Positions 1 through 5,005 are shown, counted from the stretch's first letter. The stretch is 5,340 nucleotides of DNA from a bacterium (GCA_030643665.1 DAOWKS010000031.1:1-5340), one strand, 5' to 3'. Translations and numbers: made by a program. Notes: generated by a model not told the origin, from the sequence alone.

Positions 1-65
1 CTTCTTATGAAGAGGCAAAAAATTTCGGAGCCAAAAGAACATATGTTGAGGTCTTAGAAGGATAA
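1..65 (+). CDS. 3' end of an unidentified protein gene
   Basis: The frame that begins at base 3 is open from the window edge and ends in TAA at 63-65. It encodes a C-terminus that reads SYEEAKNFGAKRTYVEVLEG. The composition is protein-like (alternating charged and hydrophobic residues), and a hairpin terminator follows about 20 bases after the stop, which supports a real gene end. Twenty residues are too few to assign a family, so no function is proposed. It converges with the minus-strand operon. Confidence 0.6.
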   Translation, partial: SYEEAKNFGAKRTYVEVLEG

Positions 66-82
66 TATCTAAAGTTTTGAAT

Positions 83-115
83 AAAAAAAACATCCCGCTG
101 AAAGCGGGACGTTTT
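83..115. terminator. Bidirectional intrinsic terminator between convergent genes
   Basis: A six-base-pair GC-rich stem, TCCCGC at 93-98 with GCGGGA at 104-109, closes a five-base loop. The minus strand has an eight-base U run after the stem (A8 at 83-90 on the plus strand), which makes a strong terminator for the operon that ends with the DUF2007-like gene. The plus direction has GTTTT after the stem and serves the gene ending at 65. Flanking A and T bases extend the stem past a mismatch. The same stem recurs at 3669-3703. Confidence 0.85.
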
Positions 116-165
116 AATTTAGCATAAATTATTCCAAAAACCGAAAAGTAGATATAGTAAAATCT

Positions 166-390
166 TTATTTTTTAAGCCCAAGTAATTTTTTAGCTCTTT
201 CTAATTCAGAAACTGGTACAAAAATCATATTTCCAATAGAAAGAAGGGGCTGTGCTCCATAAATTCTCCAGGGTGCATTCTCGGGGCGATCCTTCAGTCT
301 ATATTTAATCCCAGCCTGTTTTAATCTTTGACAAACAAGTTGGCACTCGGGATCAGATACAGAAATTAAGAAAGTAAAATTTTCTTTCAT
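166..390 (-). CDS. Small DUF2007-like protein (putative signal-transducing family)
   Basis: A 74-residue soluble protein. The start chosen is the ATG at 388-390, giving MKENFTFLISVSDPEC. The open frame continues upstream to 471, but those extra residues come from the tRNA-Leu gene and are rejected. The layout fits the DUF2007 fold: a beta strand (FTFLISV), a helix containing the phrase DPECQLVCQRLKQAGI at residues 13-28, a middle section, then a strand and helix at the C-terminus (IFVPVSELERAKKLL). DUF2007 proteins are small ferredoxin-like domains of unclear role, so no reaction can be stated. There is no Shine-Dalgarno. It is the last gene of the operon, downstream of tRNA-Leu, with a terminator about 50 bases after its stop. 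The family call rests on pattern memory and is moderate. Confidence 0.6.
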   Translation of the reverse strand: MKENFTFLISVSDPECQLVCQRLKQAGIKYRLKDRPENAPWRIYGAQPLLSIGNMIFVPVSELERAKKLLGLKK

Positions 391-446
391 ATTATAAAAA
401 ATTTTCTTTTGTAAAATGTGGTTTTGAATTTTGAGCGAAGCGATTG

Positions 447-529
447 TGCCCGGGGTGGGATTCGAACCCACACGAGCTAACGCTCACAACATTTTAAGTG
501 TTGCGTGTAAACCATTCCACCACCCGGGC
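447..529 (-). tRNA. tRNA-Leu (anticodon UAA)
   Basis: The minus strand folds as a class II tRNA. The acceptor is GCCCGGG/CCCGGGC with discriminator A73. The anticodon stem CAACA/TGTTG carries loop CTTAAAA, which places UAA at 34-36. A long variable arm has a GAGC/GCTC stem, and the T arm is GTGGG-TTCGAAT-CCCAC with a canonical loop. UAA, the long variable arm and A73 together specify leucine (UUA/UUG codons). CCA is not encoded, so a CCA-adding enzyme is needed. It lies 10 bases downstream of tRNA-Cys in the same direction. Confidence 0.96.
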
Positions 530-539
530 GAAATTTTTG

Positions 540-613
540 AGGCCAGGGCGGGATTCGCACCCGCGTATAACGCTTTTGCAGAGCGTTTCCTTAAACTACT
601 TGGATACCTGGCC
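540..613 (-). tRNA. tRNA-Cys (anticodon GCA), with atypical T loop
   Basis: The minus strand gives acceptor GGCCAGG/CCTGGCC and discriminator U73, the classic cysteine identity base. The anticodon stem ACGCT/AGCGT carries loop CTGCAAA, so the anticodon is GCA. The T stem is GCGGG/CCCGC, but the loop reads TGCGAAT instead of TTCRANT: position 55, normally U (pseudouridine), is G. The D loop also lacks the usual GG pair and reads AAGTAGTTTAA. CCA is not encoded. It starts four bases after the stop codon of the homing endonuclease gene and is uninterrupted by any intron. Confidence 0.93.
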
Positions 614-617
614 ATTC

Positions 618-1397
618 TTATTTTTTTAATATTTTTTCAACATCTCCATCAATTCTTAAGGGACGCAATTGAAAATATTTCAAAAAAATCTTAAACTTTC
701 TTTTAAGATAAGCATTATTTAGAAGATTTCTATATAAAAACTTAAATAATTGAATGCTGTCGGATGTCGAATAACATAGTTGATATGATCTTTTACTATC
801 GTACACTCTATTTTGATTAATATTAACTATCTTTCTAAGATAAAAGCTTAACTCTTGTAAAAATATTTTACTGCCGCTAGTAAAAATAATTCTAAGTCCT
901 TTAAAAATAAATTTTTGTCTTTTATTCTTTGCTCTTTTAATATGGACACATCCGTCACCATCGAAATAACCTCTAATGAAATGGTTTAAATATTTATTTT
1001 GTATATTAAGTGGAAATTTAATAATTTTTGATTTATTTGGTACTAATCCAATCTTTGTTAAATCGGCAAACATTCTTCTACTGCCAATTCTTAAATAAAA
1101 TATCTCAGAGCTTTTACAAATCCTGCCATCACTAAATAATGTTTTTCGCGGTGGACGAGAATGAATAGGATGTTCTGATAGTATGAACGCTTTAATGATA
1201 TATAAAATATCTTTATCTTTACTTGTAAATTTAATGAACTGCGTTCTCGACGACTTTGCCGAGTCGACTATATCACCATCAGCATATAAAAAACCTAAAA
1301 CATAAGCCATCTCATTCGTCCACTTTTTGAAAAAATCAAAATTACAATTATATCTATTATGACCGCCGCGAGGGTCAAGCCGAAATTCTGTCTGCAT
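618..1397 (-). CDS. LAGLIDADG homing endonuclease, two motifs, free-standing
   Basis: A 259-residue protein with two LAGLIDADG motifs, so it should act as a single-chain pseudodimer that cuts a long, asymmetric DNA site. Motif 1 is AYVLGFLYADG at residues 31-41, with likely metal-binding D40. Motif 2 is HFIRGYFDGDG at 139-149, with likely D148. Both catalytic acidic residues are present, and many Lys and Arg residues follow each motif, as expected for DNA-binding strands. The stretch NCNFDFFKKWTNEMAYVLGF resembles the lead-in I remember from CPR homing endonucleases. The ATG at 1395-1397 is the first available start; M30 just before motif 1 is an alternative, and neither has a Shine-Dalgarno. 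The gene sits 31 bases after rbfA and four before tRNA-Cys, both intact. Stretches I counted by hand are nearer 25% G+C than the ~35% of infB, which suggests transfer. Its target is unknown. Confidence 0.9.
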   Translation of the reverse strand: MQTEFRLDPRGGHNRYNCNFDFFKKWTNEMAYVLGFLYADGDIVDSAKSSRTQFIKFTSKDKDILYIIKAFILSEHPIHSRPPRKTLFSDGRICKSSEIFYLRIGSRRMFADLTKIGLVPNKSKIIKFPLNIQNKYLNHFIRGYFDGDGCVHIKRAKNKRQKFIFKGLRIIFTSGSKIFLQELSFYLRKIVNINQNRVYDSKRSYQLCYSTSDSIQLFKFLYRNLLNNAYLKRKFKIFLKYFQLRPLRIDGDVEKILKK

Positions 1398-1428
1398 TTC
1401 TATATTTTACTCTATTTTCAGGCCTTTT

Positions 1429-1770
1429 TCAACCATCTTTTTTAATTTTCTCTAAAATTTCTTCAATTCTACCGGCTTCTTTAGTTTCTTTTTCTTCCAT
1501 AATTTCAATCTTGGGCATTGGCCGCATTTTCAAACGCTTATTCAATAATTGCTGAATACTATAAATTTTTTGGCTCAAGCTCTTGAGAACGTTAATAGTT
1601 TTATTTTCGGGGAGCACGCTAATATAAATTTTTGCCTGAATTAAATTAGGAGATGTTTCCACTCTGGTTATGGTTGCCAAAACCCCTTTTGGAAAATCAA
1701 TTTCCCTAAGAATAATCTGGGATAATTCCCGTTTTATAAGTTCATTAACTTTTTTAATGCGTTCAGTCAT
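1429..1770 (-). CDS. rbfA: Ribosome-binding factor A
   Basis: A 113-residue protein matching RbfA, the single KH-type domain factor that binds the 30S subunit near the 5' end helix of 16S rRNA during late maturation and cold adaptation. Family signs are the N-terminal helix MTERIKKVNELIKRELSQII, the strand region GVLATITRVETSPNLIQAKIYISVLP at about 29-54, and the C-terminal run RLKMRPMPKIEIMEEKE followed by a helix (RIEEILEKI). It is slightly shorter than the E. coli protein (about 133 residues), mainly at the C-terminus, and looks complete. The ATG at 1768-1770 lies one base after the infB stop codon, with an AAGGAG ribosome-binding site inside the infB 3' end, so translation is probably coupled. 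infB followed by rbfA is a widely conserved bacterial gene order, which supports both assignments. Confidence 0.95.
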   Translation of the reverse strand: MTERIKKVNELIKRELSQIILREIDFPKGVLATITRVETSPNLIQAKIYISVLPENKTINVLKSLSQKIYSIQQLLNKRLKMRPMPKIEIMEEKETKEAGRIEEILEKIKKDG

Positions 1771-1771
1771 A

Positions 1772-3256
1772 TCAAAGTTCTCCTTTTTTTCGCTCTTCTG
1801 TATATATCTTCAACACATCTCCTTGTTCAACTTTCACATTTCCCTCATAGAGTATTCCGCACTCTCCTCCTTTATTGATTTGGTCAATATCTTTTTTATC
1901 TTTTTGAAGATTAATAAGTTTTCCCTTGCCAATTTTCTCCTCATTCCTTAAAACCTCAATTTTAGTTCCTTTTTTAACTTCGCCCTCAATCACTTTTCCG
2001 CCGACAATCTGGCGGTTTTTTTCAGTTAGAAAAATAATAAGCGCTTTAACTTTGCCAACATCAATTCTAACTTGCTCGGTTTCTATTCTTTTCTCCATTA
2101 TTTTGCGAACTCCTTCCACTAAATCATAAATAACATCAAAACTCATCACTTTAATTTTTTCCCTTTCAAATAAAAGTTTGGCAATCGGATTCATTTTTAC
2201 CCGAAAGCCCAAAATTAATGCCTTTCCCGGTTTGGCTAATTTAAGGTCTGATTCGTTTATGTCGCCGGCTTCTGCTTTCAAAATTCTTAAAATTACTTTT
2301 TCCTGGGGAAGATTTTTTAAAACTGTTTCAATCGCTTCAATCGTGCCAACCACATCTGTCTTTAAAATCAAATTTAAAACTTTTTGTCCCGGAGAAATTT
2401 CTAATACCTCGGCAGTTCTTTTTTCAGCGGCTTTTTGGTATTTTTTTGCATTTTCCAAATCAGAAAAAACTTTAAATTTTTCGCCAACTTTGGGGACTTT
2501 TTCAAAACCTATTATAATAGCCGGGTCTGCCGGAAAAATTTCTTCAATCCTATTCCCTTGAAAATTTTCTAATTCTTTAACTTTACCAAAAGTAGAAAAA
2601 GTAGCTAAAAGAGCTCCTTTTTTCAAAGTCCCGTCTGTCAAAAGCAAAGTAGCGGTTGGTCCTCTTAATTTATCCAAATATGACTCAATGACCAAACCCT
2701 CTGCTTGTTTTGACGGGTCTATTCGCAGATTTTCCATTTCAGCCACCAATAGTATTAATTCCAAAAGTTCAGAAATTCCTTGACCGGTTTTGGCTGATGT
2801 TTCAACCGAAGGAATTTTTCCGCCTATTGATTCAACTAAAATGTCTTGCTGGGATAATTCTTTTTTTACTCTTTCCGGGTCTGCCGCAGGCTTGTCAATT
2901 TTATTTAAAGCAATAATTATAGGAATTCCGGCTTTTCTAATATCCAGAATCGCTTCTTTGGTCTGGGTCTTTACTCCTTCTGAACTATCCACCACTAAAA
3001 CAGCAATGTCAGCTACTTTGGCTCCGCGCGAACGCATAGCTGAAAATGCCTCATGGCCGGGAGTGTCAATAAAAGTAATTTTCTTGCCTTGCTGTTCAAT
3101 TTGGTAAGCGCCGATATGCTGAGTAATGCCGCCTGATTCCTTTTCAGTAATTTTGAAATCTTTAATTGCGCAAAGCAAGCTTGATTTTCCATGGTCAATG
3201 TGTCCCAGAACCACCACTATTGGCGGACGAATTGTTGAATTTTGAGTTTTTTTCAT
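1772..3256 (-). CDS. infB: Translation initiation factor IF-2 (short form)
   Basis: A 494-residue GTPase that delivers initiator fMet-tRNA to the 30S subunit and promotes 50S joining. The G domain begins almost at the N-terminus: G1 GHIDHGKS at 18-25, G2 around GGITQHIG at 42-49, G3 DTPGH at 64-68, G4 NKID at 118-121, and G5 SAK at 154-156. Domain II follows (EGLVIESYLDKLRGPTATLL and on), then domain III (LILKTDVVGTIEAI, GDINESDL) and the C-terminal fMet-binding domain with VGGKVIEGEVKKGTKIEVLR. E. coli IF-2 is 890 residues; here the N-terminal IF2_N and linker regions are absent, as in other minimal genomes. The ATG at 3254-3256 is chosen because the G domain starts only about ten residues later. 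It has no Shine-Dalgarno and overlaps the upstream DUF4446 frame by 62 bases. Confidence 0.97.
   Translation of the reverse strand: MKKTQNSTIRPPIVVVLGHIDHGKSSLLCAIKDFKITEKESGGITQHIGAYQIEQQGKKITFIDTPGHEAFSAMRSRGAKVADIAVLVVDSSEGVKTQTKEAILDIRKAGIPIIIALNKIDKPAADPERVKKELSQQDILVESIGGKIPSVETSAKTGQGISELLELILLVAEMENLRIDPSKQAEGLVIESYLDKLRGPTATLLLTDGTLKKGALLATFSTFGKVKELENFQGNRIEEIFPADPAIIIGFEKVPKVGEKFKVFSDLENAKKYQKAAEKRTAEVLEISPGQKVLNLILKTDVVGTIEAIETVLKNLPQEKVILRILKAEAGDINESDLKLAKPGKALILGFRVKMNPIAKLLFEREKIKVMSFDVIYDLVEGVRKIMEKRIETEQVRIDVGKVKALIIFLTEKNRQIVGGKVIEGEVKKGTKIEVLRNEEKIGKGKLINLQKDKKDIDQINKGGECGILYEGNVKVEQGDVLKIYTEERKKGEL
1780..1785 (-). promoter_or_regulatory. Shine-Dalgarno site for rbfA inside infB
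   Basis: The minus strand reads AAGGAG nine bases before the rbfA ATG. It lies within the last codons of infB. It is the only convincing Shine-Dalgarno sequence in front of any start in the window, and it supports the rbfA start and coupled translation. Confidence 0.7.
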
Positions 3257-3626
3257 AATTTTGTTTATGATTTTTTGCCTTTTCTATTGCCTGTTTTTCT
3301 TCCTGAGAAAGTTCATAAAGGGATTGGCTGTTTTTTATGGCTTTGCCATAAACCCTGTTTCCTTCCCGATTATATAAACTCGTAATAACCACTCCTGTGT
3401 CATCACTATCTAATAAAGCCAGACAAAAGCTCTGGTCTCCGCCAACTTCTTTAAAAGGATTGAATCTGATTATTCCTATTTTTTTAACTGAAAATTTATT
3501 TTCTTGCTTCAGACATTCAAGTTCTTGGGAAACTTTCTCAATTTTTTCTTCCAAGATTGTAAAGCCGGACAAAATTTCTTTAAAATTTTTGGGCTGTTGT
3601 TTTCTCTTTTTGAAAAAATTAAACAT
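3195..3626 (-). CDS. DUF4446 family protein
   Basis: A 143-residue protein of unknown function. After a basic N-terminus (MFNFFKKRKQQ) comes a charged helix with heptad-like spacing at about 16-43, probably a short coiled coil, and then the DUF4446 core: IGIIRFNPFKEVGGDQSF at about 50-67, LALLDSDDTGVVITSL at 69-84, and REGNRVYGKAIKNSQSLYELS at 87-107. The Gly-Gly-Asp-Gln-Ser-Phe and RxGxRVY phrases are characteristic. There is no membrane segment, although family members in other bacteria often carry one ahead of the core. The last 20 residues are read out of frame over the start of infB and are rich in Asn, Ser and Gly, unlike a folded domain. One more A in the A6 run at 3271-3276 would end the protein at about 120 residues, eight bases before infB. 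It is the first gene of the operon, with a candidate promoter just upstream. Confidence 0.85.
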   Translation of the reverse strand: MFNFFKKRKQQPKNFKEILSGFTILEEKIEKVSQELECLKQENKFSVKKIGIIRFNPFKEVGGDQSFCLALLDSDDTGVVITSLYNREGNRVYGKAIKNSQSLYELSQEEKQAIEKAKNHKQNYEKNSKFNNSSANSGGSGTH

Positions 3627-3638
3627 AATACGCGTTTA

Positions 3639-3667
3639 ATGTTAGCACTATTTTTGTTTTTGAGCAA
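3639..3667 (-). promoter_or_regulatory. Candidate sigma-70-type promoter for the DUF4446-infB-rbfA operon
   Basis: On the minus strand, TTGCTC (3662-3667) and TAACAT (3639-3644) are separated by 17 bases. The -35 match is only partial. It lies directly between the terminator of the preceding tRNA-Ser unit and the DUF4446 ATG at 3626. The predicted start point would leave a leader of about ten bases or fewer, in line with the missing Shine-Dalgarno. Confidence 0.4.
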
Positions 3668-3668
3668 G

Positions 3669-3703
3669 AAAAAAACATCCCGCTTTTAGCGGGACTGTTT
3701 TTT
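3669..3703 (-). terminator. Intrinsic terminator after tRNA-Ser
   Basis: The stem TCCCGCT/AGCGGGA (3678-3684 with 3688-3694) closes a three-base loop, and flanking A and T runs lengthen it past a one-base bulge. On the minus strand a U7 run follows (A7 at 3669-3675). It begins two bases after the encoded CCA end of tRNA-Ser and closes the tRNA-Arg/Ala/reductase/tRNA-Ser unit. The core is nearly identical to the terminator at 83-115. Confidence 0.88.
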
Positions 3704-3705
3704 AC

Positions 3706-3795
3706 TGGCGGAGGCGGAAGGATTCGAACCTTCGATAACTTTTCAGCTATAGCAGTTTTCGAAACTGCCCGATTCAACCACTCTCGCACGCCTCC
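3706..3795 (-). tRNA. tRNA-Ser (anticodon CGA), CCA encoded
   Basis: The minus strand gives acceptor GGAGGCG/CGCCTCC, discriminator G73 and an encoded CCA (3706-3708). The anticodon stem GCAGT/ACTGC holds loop TTCGAAA, so the anticodon is CGA (UCG codons). The long variable arm (ATAGCT/AGTTAT stem with a GAAA loop) and G73 are serine features. The T arm is GAAGG-TTCGAAT-CCTTC with a canonical loop. It is the only one of the five tRNAs here with a genome-encoded CCA. The upstream reductase ORF runs 22 bases into its 5' end. Confidence 0.96.
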
Positions 3796-4790
3796 AATTC
3801 TAACGCTTTTTTGAGTATTTGTTGATTTACAGGCACTGGTATATTGTTTTTTCCTGCCAAATCAATTACTGCGCCGTTGTAATATTCAATTTCATCTAAA
3901 TTGCCTTTTGGCTTTCCCTTTCTTCCTTTGCTTATTAGTTTAGCCAAATAATTTCTGAAAATTAAAAGAATATTCATTGGCAAGAAAAAAAACAAGCAAG
4001 CAAGCAATTTCACAGGATAATGTGGAAAATTAACAAAATTGCTTCCACTAGCGTGAACAACTCTGATGTATTCTCTAAGCGCCTCTGCTTCCTGTTTAAA
4101 TATTTGCTTATTTTCAAACCCCTGTTCTATTGAAAGCCCTTTTACTGTTGAAGCCATGCCGATTAAATTCAAAAAGAGTTTGGAAAATTCCATATCCCTG
4201 ATTTGCGAGCAAGGAAATTCTTTGGCTTCAAACCCTGCTTGCTTAAAAAGAAAAGTAATGTCTTGAATGTCTTTTGGCCCATAAGCGCTGGCAAAAACAA
4301 TTCTGATTGGCAAAGAATAACTGACATAAATTTTGCCTTCAAGTTCTTTTCTGTCTATTGCGTTAAAAAGATTTAGCCGTATTATTCTGATTTTTTTGCT
4401 TTGTTCTAAACTAAACACCTCTTCCAATGCCTGTATAGCATCCTGTATTGCGGCAATGCCATTTTGGGAAAGAACTAAAGCCGGAAATTCTCCAGTGTCT
4501 TTAATTTTTTCATAATAGTATTTTACCACTTGCTTAACAGGGTTTTTGGTAGCCAGGAAAATAATGTCAGGCACTTCCGCAGAAGAAAATTGAAAATCGC
4601 TGCTCACTTTTCCATTAAATAATTCTGCCTGTCTGTCTTGTCTCTGGACATAAAGTTTTCTTTCTTTGATTTGCTCAATTTCTCTTTCTCTGCTAATACC
4701 CAAAACATTGTTGGTTTTTCCCAATTCAAAAGCAAACATTGTTCCGGTCCGACCGCCAACCCCAATTATCGCTATTTTCTTTTTTTCCAT
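3774..4790 (-). CDS. Ketopantoate reductase (PanE/ApbA) family oxidoreductase
   Basis: A 338-residue NAD(P)H-dependent reductase of the PanE/ApbA family, whose founding member reduces 2-dehydropantoate to pantoate in CoA synthesis. The N-terminal Rossmann domain begins KIAIIGVGGRTG (5-16), with R34 after strand two as a possible NADP 2'-phosphate contact. DIIFLATK at 75-82 and the SQNG turn at 108-111 are family features. In the helical C-terminal half, K204 and N208 (SKLFLNL) match the catalytic Lys and its Asn neighbour, and EIEYYNG at 300-306 matches the substrate-binding Glu motif. A hydrophobic stretch at about 262-278 is unusual for a soluble PanE. The ATG at 4788-4790 is preferred because the Rossmann strand starts there; 14 further upstream codons are tRNA-Ala sequence. 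The last six codons and the TGA lie inside tRNA-Ser. Substrate specificity is uncertain: no other pantothenate gene is present here. Confidence 0.85.
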   Translation of the reverse strand: MEKKKIAIIGVGGRTGTMFAFELGKTNNVLGISREREIEQIKERKLYVQRQDRQAELFNGKVSSDFQFSSAEVPDIIFLATKNPVKQVVKYYYEKIKDTGEFPALVLSQNGIAAIQDAIQALEEVFSLEQSKKIRIIRLNLFNAIDRKELEGKIYVSYSLPIRIVFASAYGPKDIQDITFLFKQAGFEAKEFPCSQIRDMEFSKLFLNLIGMASTVKGLSIEQGFENKQIFKQEAEALREYIRVVHASGSNFVNFPHYPVKLLACLFFFLPMNILLIFRNYLAKLISKGRKGKPKGNLDEIEYYNGAVIDLAGKNNIPVPVNQQILKKALELEACESG

Positions 4791-4791
4791 G

Positions 4792-4862
4792 TGGACCCAG
4801 GGAGAGTCGAACTCCCGACACTTCAATGCCATTGAAGTATTTTACCACTAGACTATGGGCCC
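4792..4862 (-). tRNA. tRNA-Ala (anticodon GGC)
   Basis: The minus strand gives acceptor GGGCCCA/TGGGTCC containing the G3:U70 wobble pair, the major alanine identity element, and discriminator A73. The anticodon stem CTTCA/TGAAG carries loop ATGGCAT, so the anticodon is GGC (GCC/GCU codons). The T arm GGGAG-TTCGACT-CTCCC is canonical, and CCA is not encoded. It lies four bases downstream of tRNA-Arg, and only one base separates its 3' end from the reductase start codon. Confidence 0.96.
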
Positions 4863-4866
4863 CAAG

Positions 4867-4938
4867 TGCCCTTGACAGGAGTCGGACCTGTATCAGAGGT
4901 TTAGGAAACCCCTATTCTATCCATTGAACTACAAGGGC
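4867..4938 (-). tRNA. tRNA-Arg (anticodon CCU), T loop with C55
   Basis: The minus strand gives acceptor GCCCTTG/CAAGGGC with discriminator A73. The anticodon stem GGGGT/ACCTC (one G:U pair) holds loop TTCCTAA, so the anticodon is CCU, which reads AGG. The D loop keeps the usual GG. The T arm is ACAGG-TCCGACT-CCTGT: position 55, normally U, is C. CCA is not encoded. It is the first gene of the minus-strand unit, just downstream of a candidate promoter. Confidence 0.93.
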
Positions 4939-4950
4939 AGTTCAATTATC

Positions 4951-4979
4951 AAATTATCATATTTTGCTCTTGCTGACAA
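4951..4979 (-). promoter_or_regulatory. Candidate promoter for the tRNA-Arg/tRNA-Ala unit
   Basis: The minus strand has TTGTCA at 4974-4979, a good -35 match. It is followed by TAATTT (4951-4956) after 17 bases, or by GATAAT (4953-4958) after 15. Either would place the start point a few bases before tRNA-Arg. The exact -10 is ambiguous in such AT-rich sequence. Confidence 0.4.
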
Positions 4980-4997
4980 TATAATATATGTTAAAAT
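4970..4997 (+). promoter_or_regulatory. Candidate promoter for the HtrA-like protease gene
   Basis: The plus strand has TTGCTG at 4970-4975 and TAAAAT at 4992-4997, with a 16-base spacer. TATAAT at 4980-4985 is an alternative -10 without a clear -35. The first choice would give an almost leaderless mRNA, as the ATG is at 5006. Its -35 overlaps that of the divergent tRNA promoter. Confidence 0.35.
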
Positions 4998-5005
4998 ATA
5001 TTTGT

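Noticed and set aside
379..384. TATAAT-like -10 directly before the DUF2007-like ATG
   Set aside because: It abuts the start codon, so transcription would begin inside the gene, and no suitably spaced -35 exists. Such hexamers are expected by chance in this AT-rich spacer.
391..471. Longer start for the DUF2007-like gene
   Set aside because: The extra 27 residues are translated from the tRNA-Leu 3' half and its trailer. The family-like region begins at the internal Met.
431..694. Plus-strand open frame of 87 codons
   Set aside because: It is the antisense of tRNA-Leu, tRNA-Cys and the end of the endonuclease gene. The GVGFEPTRANAH and ARAGFAPAYN phrases are typical translations of tRNA T arms.
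540..1428. Intron or split-gene interpretation around the endonuclease
   Set aside because: tRNA-Cys folds completely and rbfA has a full C-terminus, so no interrupted gene is visible on either side.
1670..3107. Several plus-strand open frames of 60-130 codons opposite infB
   Set aside because: They lie wholly or mostly antisense to the conserved infB and rbfA genes, have no recognisable domains, and fit the chance openness of the opposite strand.
3013..3198. Minus-strand 61-codon frame inside infB
   Set aside because: It is an alternative frame over the conserved G1-G3 region of IF-2, with no independent support.
4791..4832. Longer start for the reductase
   Set aside because: The extra 14 residues are tRNA-Ala sequence, and the Rossmann strand begins right after the internal Met.
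4638..4927. Three overlapping plus-strand frames with phrases such as GRVELPTLQC and ESRTPDTS
   Set aside because: These are familiar false proteins from reading antisense across tRNA-Ala and tRNA-Arg.
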